Source: SAR86 cluster bacterium
Lineage (GTDB): Bacteria; Pseudomonadota; Gammaproteobacteria; Pseudomonadales; Azotimanducaceae
Length of the DNA: 16,390 bases
Assembly: GCA_013204195.1 (NCBI GenBank)
Contig: JABMOJ010000537.1
Coordinates: 1-16,390 of the forward strand
Direction: 5' to 3'
Below, in pieces: positions 13,626-16,390 of the stretch. Each line of letters opens with the position of its first letter. Position 1 is the stretch's first letter. A model generated the notes under the pieces. That model worked only from the letters and a program-made list of their open reading frames with translations. It was not told the DNA's origin and did no database searches. The position numbers were made by a program, and so were the translations under genes.

Positions 13626-15152
13626 TCAAGCGAGAAACAGTTGGTAAGCAGGATTGTCCGTTTCATCCCACCAACGAAAGCCAATCTCTGCCAGAGAGGT
13701 CTTAAACCGATTCATCTCCGGGCCTGGTACCTGGATACCCACCAATACTCGACCATAGGCCGAACCGTGGTTTCGATAATGAAACATCGAGATATTGAAG
13801 TCTTTGCCGAGCCCGGTGAGAAAGCCCAATAGTGCGCCGGGGCGCTCGGGAAATTCGAACCGAAACAAGCGTTCGTGTTCCGCCACTTCCGCCCGGCCAC
13901 CAACCATATGCCGCACGTGCAAGACCGCAACTTCATTCTCTGACAGATCAACCACAGAATAGCGTTTCGATAGCCGATCTCGAACCAAGTCACGGTCTTC
14001 ATCCTGAGGATGGGTCTGAATACCCACGAGCACCTGGGCACCCGCCTTGGAAGCATAGCGATAATTGAACTCGGTGATGTTGCGCTTGCCGATAGCCGCG
14101 CAGAATTGTCGAAAGCTGCCTGGTTTTTCTGGGATCGTAACGCCAAGCAGTATTTCTCGACGCTCACCAATTTCGGTCCGCTCGGATATATGCCGCAGCC
14201 GGTCAAAGTTAACATTACTGCCCGAGACGATGGCCACATAGGCCCCCTGGGCCTTCGGGTCCGATGACTCTCGCGCTAAATAACGCTTTAAACCCGCGAC
14301 CGCGAGCGCGCCAGATGGCTCCGATATTGTACGCGTGTCTTCAAAGATATCCTTGATGGCAGCACAAATTTCATCAGTGCTGACCCGAATCACTTCGTCG
14401 ACACAGTGCTTCGCTAGCTTGAAGGTTTCAGTCCCTACCTGCAGGACCGCGGTACCATCGGCGAATTGGTCCAGCTCGTCCGGGTTCAACCGAATTCGCT
14501 TCCCCGCGTTCAAGGCTGCCCACATACAGGCCGAGCCTTCCGCCTCGACGCCGATGATTTTGACGTCGGGGCGTAGATATTTAACGTAGGTCCCGACGCC
14601 ACTAATCAAACCACCGCCGCCCACAGGTACAAATATAGCCGCCAACGGATCCGTATGCTGACGTAATATTTCCATACCGATCGTCCCCTGACCGGCAATC
14701 ACATCCGGGTCGTTGAATGGATGCACGTAGGTATAGTTATGCTCGATGCCCAGCTGAAGAGCATGCTCTGCCGCTTCATTATAGCTGTCACCATGCAAAA
14801 TGATCTTAGCGCCTAGCCGAGCCACTGCCTGCACCTTAATCTCGGGCGTATTGCAGCCCATGACAATGACTGCCGGAATATTCAGTTTTTGTGCCGCCAA
14901 GGCAACACCCTGCGCATGGTTACCCGCCGACGCCGTGATGACACCGCGTTGCCGAATGCCGCTGTCCAGCTTTTTAATCCGGTTATAAGCGCCGCGGAGT
15001 TTGAAACTGAATATCGGCTGCAGATCTTCACGCTTCAAGAACACCTGCTGTCCCAGGCGTCTAGACAAACCTGCTGCCCGTTCCAATGCTGTTTGCTCCG
15101 CGACATCGTAGACGTCAGCTTCCAAAATCTTCTTAATGTAATGACTAAACAC
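13626..15152 (-). CDS. ilvA: Threonine dehydratase, biosynthetic, PLP-dependent
   Basis: IlvA deaminates threonine to 2-oxobutanoate, the committed step of isoleucine synthesis. From the GTG at 15152 the product has 508 residues (E. coli 514). The catalytic domain (about 5-320) has SFKLRGAYN with PLP-binding K51, ITASAGNHAQGVALAA, and the phosphate loop VGGGGLISG. Two regulatory ACT-like C-terminal repeats follow (about 325-410 and 420-508), the layout of the isoleucine-inhibited biosynthetic enzyme; catabolic forms lack it. The frame stays open a further 87 codons to 15413, but that would run into rpiA. The extra residues match no IlvA, whereas FSHYIKKILEADVYDVAEQT is the usual N-terminus. 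AGGGA lies 9 nt before the GTG. It diverges from rpiA, as in Pseudomonas, and its stop abuts that of def with no gap. Confidence 0.95.
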   Translation of the reverse strand: MFSHYIKKILEADVYDVAEQTALERAAGLSRRLGQQVFLKREDLQPIFSFKLRGAYNRIKKLDSGIRQRGVITASAGNHAQGVALAAQKLNIPAVIVMGCNTPEIKVQAVARLGAKIILHGDSYNEAAEHALQLGIEHNYTYVHPFNDPDVIAGQGTIGMEILRQHTDPLAAIFVPVGGGGLISGVGTYVKYLRPDVKIIGVEAEGSACMWAALNAGKRIRLNPDELDQFADGTAVLQVGTETFKLAKHCVDEVIRVSTDEICAAIKDIFEDTRTISEPSGALAVAGLKRYLARESSDPKAQGAYVAIVSGSNVNFDRLRHISERTEIGERREILLGVTIPEKPGSFRQFCAAIGKRNITEFNYRYASKAGAQVLVGIQTHPQDEDRDLVRDRLSKRYSVVDLSENEVAVLHVRHMVGGRAEVAEHERLFRFEFPERPGALLGFLTGLGKDFNISMFHYRNHGSAYGRVLVGIQVPGPEMNRFKTSLAEIGFRWWDETDNPAYQLFLA

Positions 15153-15343
15153 TTGGTTATTTCCCTGTTCACTCGCCCTGATAGATGCAGATCTGACTGC
15201 CAATCTGCGATCAATAACTTGCACGGCGCATTTCATCCTTAGCAAGCCCGCTGTAAAAGTATAAACTGAACGTCCCAGCATCACACGTCGAAACCAGGGC
15301 CCGACGAGGTCAAGGTTGTCCTTTACCCCATGAGTGTTTATCA
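15153..15343. promoter_or_regulatory. Divergent ilvA/rpiA control region
   Basis: This 191-nt region separates the GTG of ilvA from the ATG of rpiA and must hold both promoters. On the plus strand TATAAA (15261-15266) is a possible -10 for rpiA, with a poor -35. No clear attenuator or leader peptide rich in isoleucine, leucine or valine codons is seen for ilvA. A minus-strand frame stays open across it, but I read that as fortuitous. Confidence 0.4.
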
Positions 15344-16018
15344 ATGAATCAGGAAGCGTTAAAACAACAAGTCGCCCAGGCGGCTGTCGACTACATTGAC
15401 CCTCATTTGACAAGCCAGTCCGTGATTGGCGTGGGCACAGGCTCCACCGCCAACTACTTTATTGATGCTTTAGCACTGATCAAGCACAAATTCGACGGCA
15501 CGGTCGCCAGCTCGCTAGCTTCAGAGGAGCGCCTGCGCAGTCATGGTATTCCCGTATTTGATCTGAACGGCGTGAAGGACATGCAGTTTTACATCGACGG
15601 CGCCGATGAGAGCAATCATCAGCTTGAGCTCATCAAAGGTGGTGGCGGTGCGCTGACTCGAGAAAAAATCGTGGCGTCAGTGGCCGAAACCTTTATCTGC
15701 ATCGTCGATGCATCCAAAATGCAGGACACCCTCGGCAAGTTCCCGCTGCCCGTAGAAGTCATTCCCATGGCTCGCTCTGCCGTGGCCAGAGCCCTGGTTC
15801 AACTGGGCGGCCGACCGGTTTATCGACAGGACTTCGTCACCGACAACGGCAATATCATTCTCGACGTGCATGACCTGCAAATCACTCACCCCAAGGCGCT
15901 GGAGTCTGCCATCAACAATCTGCCCGGTGTCGTCACGAACGGCTTATTCGCCTTAAGACCGGCGGATCTGATCATGGTGGGCACCGCGACAGGCGCAGAA
16001 ACTCGCAAGGCCGAATAA
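15344..16018 (+). CDS. rpiA: Ribose-5-phosphate isomerase A
   Basis: RpiA interconverts ribose 5-phosphate and ribulose 5-phosphate in the pentose phosphate pathway. The 224-residue product has the family length and motifs: [12 protein letters not shown] (28-39) for phosphate binding, [21 protein letters not shown] (85-89) with D85 and D88, [11 protein letters not shown] (98-108) with K98 and the catalytic base E107. These match E. coli D81, D84, K94 and E103. ATG 15344 has only a weak purine-rich site (GAGTG). It diverges from ilvA and converges on the dehydrogenase gene to its right, with 16 nt between stops. Identification is secure. Confidence 0.97.
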   Translation: MNQEALKQQVAQAAVDYIDPHLTSQSVIGVGTGSTANYFIDALALIKHKFDGTVASSLASEERLRSHGIPVFDLNGVKDMQFYIDGADESNHQLELIKGGGGALTREKIVASVAETFICIVDASKMQDTLGKFPLPVEVIPMARSAVARALVQLGGRPVYRQDFVTDNGNIILDVHDLQITHPKALESAINNLPGVVTNGLFALRPADLIMVGTATGAETRKAE

Positions 16019-16034
16019 GAGCCCGCCGGGAAAT

Positions 16035-16390
16035 CTAGCTCAGCAACTTGCCCGGGTTCATGATGTGGTTCGGATCGAACACGGCCTTAACCGACCGCAT
16101 CAAATCGATCTCGGCAGCCGAACGACTGAATTTCAGTTGATCACGCTTGAGCAGACCAACGCCATGTTCAGCGGAAATGCTGCCGTCGAACTCAGCCACG
16201 ATGCGCATAATATGCTCGCTAACCAATTCGCACTCTGCCTTGAACGCAGCGACAGTCCAGTCGGCCGGTTTGAGAATGTTCAGGTGTAAGTTGCCGTCGC
16301 CGATATGGCCAAACCAGACGATCTCAAAATTCGGATAACGTTGGCCCACTTCTGCATCGACAGCTGCAAGGAACTCAGGGACTCTGGAGA
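16035..16390 (-). CDS. FAD-linked oxidase, probably D-2-hydroxyglutarate dehydrogenase, C-terminal part
   Basis: Only the last 117 residues are in the window; the 5' end lies past the right edge. The visible part is the C-terminal FAD-oxidase domain: FGHIGDGNLHLNI with its metal-binding histidines, and SISAEHGVGLLKRDQL followed by FDPNHIMNPGKLL. This ending is shared by D-2-hydroxyglutarate dehydrogenases, D-lactate dehydrogenases and glycolate oxidase GlcD. The HIGDGNLHLN form and the rpiA/ilvA neighbourhood, which in Pseudomonas also contains serA and such a dehydrogenase, favour D-2-hydroxyglutarate dehydrogenase. That enzyme would recycle the D-2-hydroxyglutarate made as a by-product by SerA. 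The substrate cannot be fixed without the N-terminal half. The frame stays open to the window edge; an internal GTG at 16349 is not the start. Confidence 0.85.
   Translation of the reverse strand, partial: SRVPEFLAAVDAEVGQRYPNFEIVWFGHIGDGNLHLNILKPADWTVAAFKAECELVSEHIMRIVAEFDGSISAEHGVGLLKRDQLKFSRSAAEIDLMRSVKAVFDPNHIMNPGKLLS

Noticed and set aside
1..16390. Mobile elements, phage genes, toxin-antitoxin or defence systems, tRNAs
   Set aside because: Apart from the few unnamed genes described, every long coding region is a recognised chromosomal gene in an order known from gammaproteobacteria. No transposase, integrase, flanking direct repeats or tRNA cloverleaf was seen.

Overview
The window is a run of chromosomal housekeeping genes from a gammaproteobacterium, probably related to Pseudomonadales, Cellvibrionales or Oceanospirillales. 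Four things support this: the closeness of RppH, GcvT and the UbiI-like protein to their E. coli counterparts; the linkage ygfB-pepP-ubi hydroxylase next to zapA-6S RNA-fau; the linkage HAD phosphatase-rppH-ptsP-lgt known from Pseudomonas; and the rpiA/ilvA pair beside a D-2-hydroxyglutarate dehydrogenase gene. Species cannot be named from the sequence. I see no insertion sequence, integrase, phage gene, CRISPR array, tRNA or rRNA.

Layout. At the left edge, lgt (minus strand, 3' end cut off) diverges from a TANGO2/NRDE-family gene (plus). That gene runs tail to tail into ptsP, overlapping it by 23 nt. ptsP and rppH form a minus-strand pair. Divergent from rppH is a plus-strand pair: a HAD-IB phosphatase overlapping an imelysin-type lipoprotein gene. 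A six-copy 14-bp tandem repeat fills the gap to the convergent gcvH. The minus strand then carries gcvH, gcvT, a UbiI/UbiH-type hydroxylase, pepP and ygfB, transcribed from right to left. A divergent promoter region separates ygfB from the plus-strand run: a ZapB-like coiled-coil gene, zapA, 6S RNA and fau. A 300-nt gap holds a probable 30-residue membrane protein (minus) and a candidate promoter for a peptide deformylase (plus). The deformylase abuts the convergent ilvA. ilvA diverges from rpiA, and rpiA converges on the 3' end of a D-2-hydroxyglutarate dehydrogenase-like gene cut by the right edge.

How the genes fit together. One-carbon and formyl metabolism is a loose theme: GcvT/GcvH deliver methylene-THF, Fau recycles 5-formyl-THF, and Def removes N-terminal formyl groups. 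PtsP (nitrogen PTS), RppH (mRNA 5'-end decay) and 6S RNA (RNA polymerase holoenzyme control) are global regulators. ZapA and the coiled-coil protein act at the division ring. The UbiI-like enzyme serves ubiquinone synthesis. Several starts are TTG or GTG (rppH, the HAD gene, the coiled-coil gene, ilvA), and several gene starts were moved inside the longest open frame for family-length or ribosome-binding-site reasons.

The parts least explained by known biology are the CTAG-bearing tandem repeat, the 30-residue membrane ORF, and the HAD/imelysin lipoprotein pair. I do not see clear evidence of a wholly new multi-gene system.
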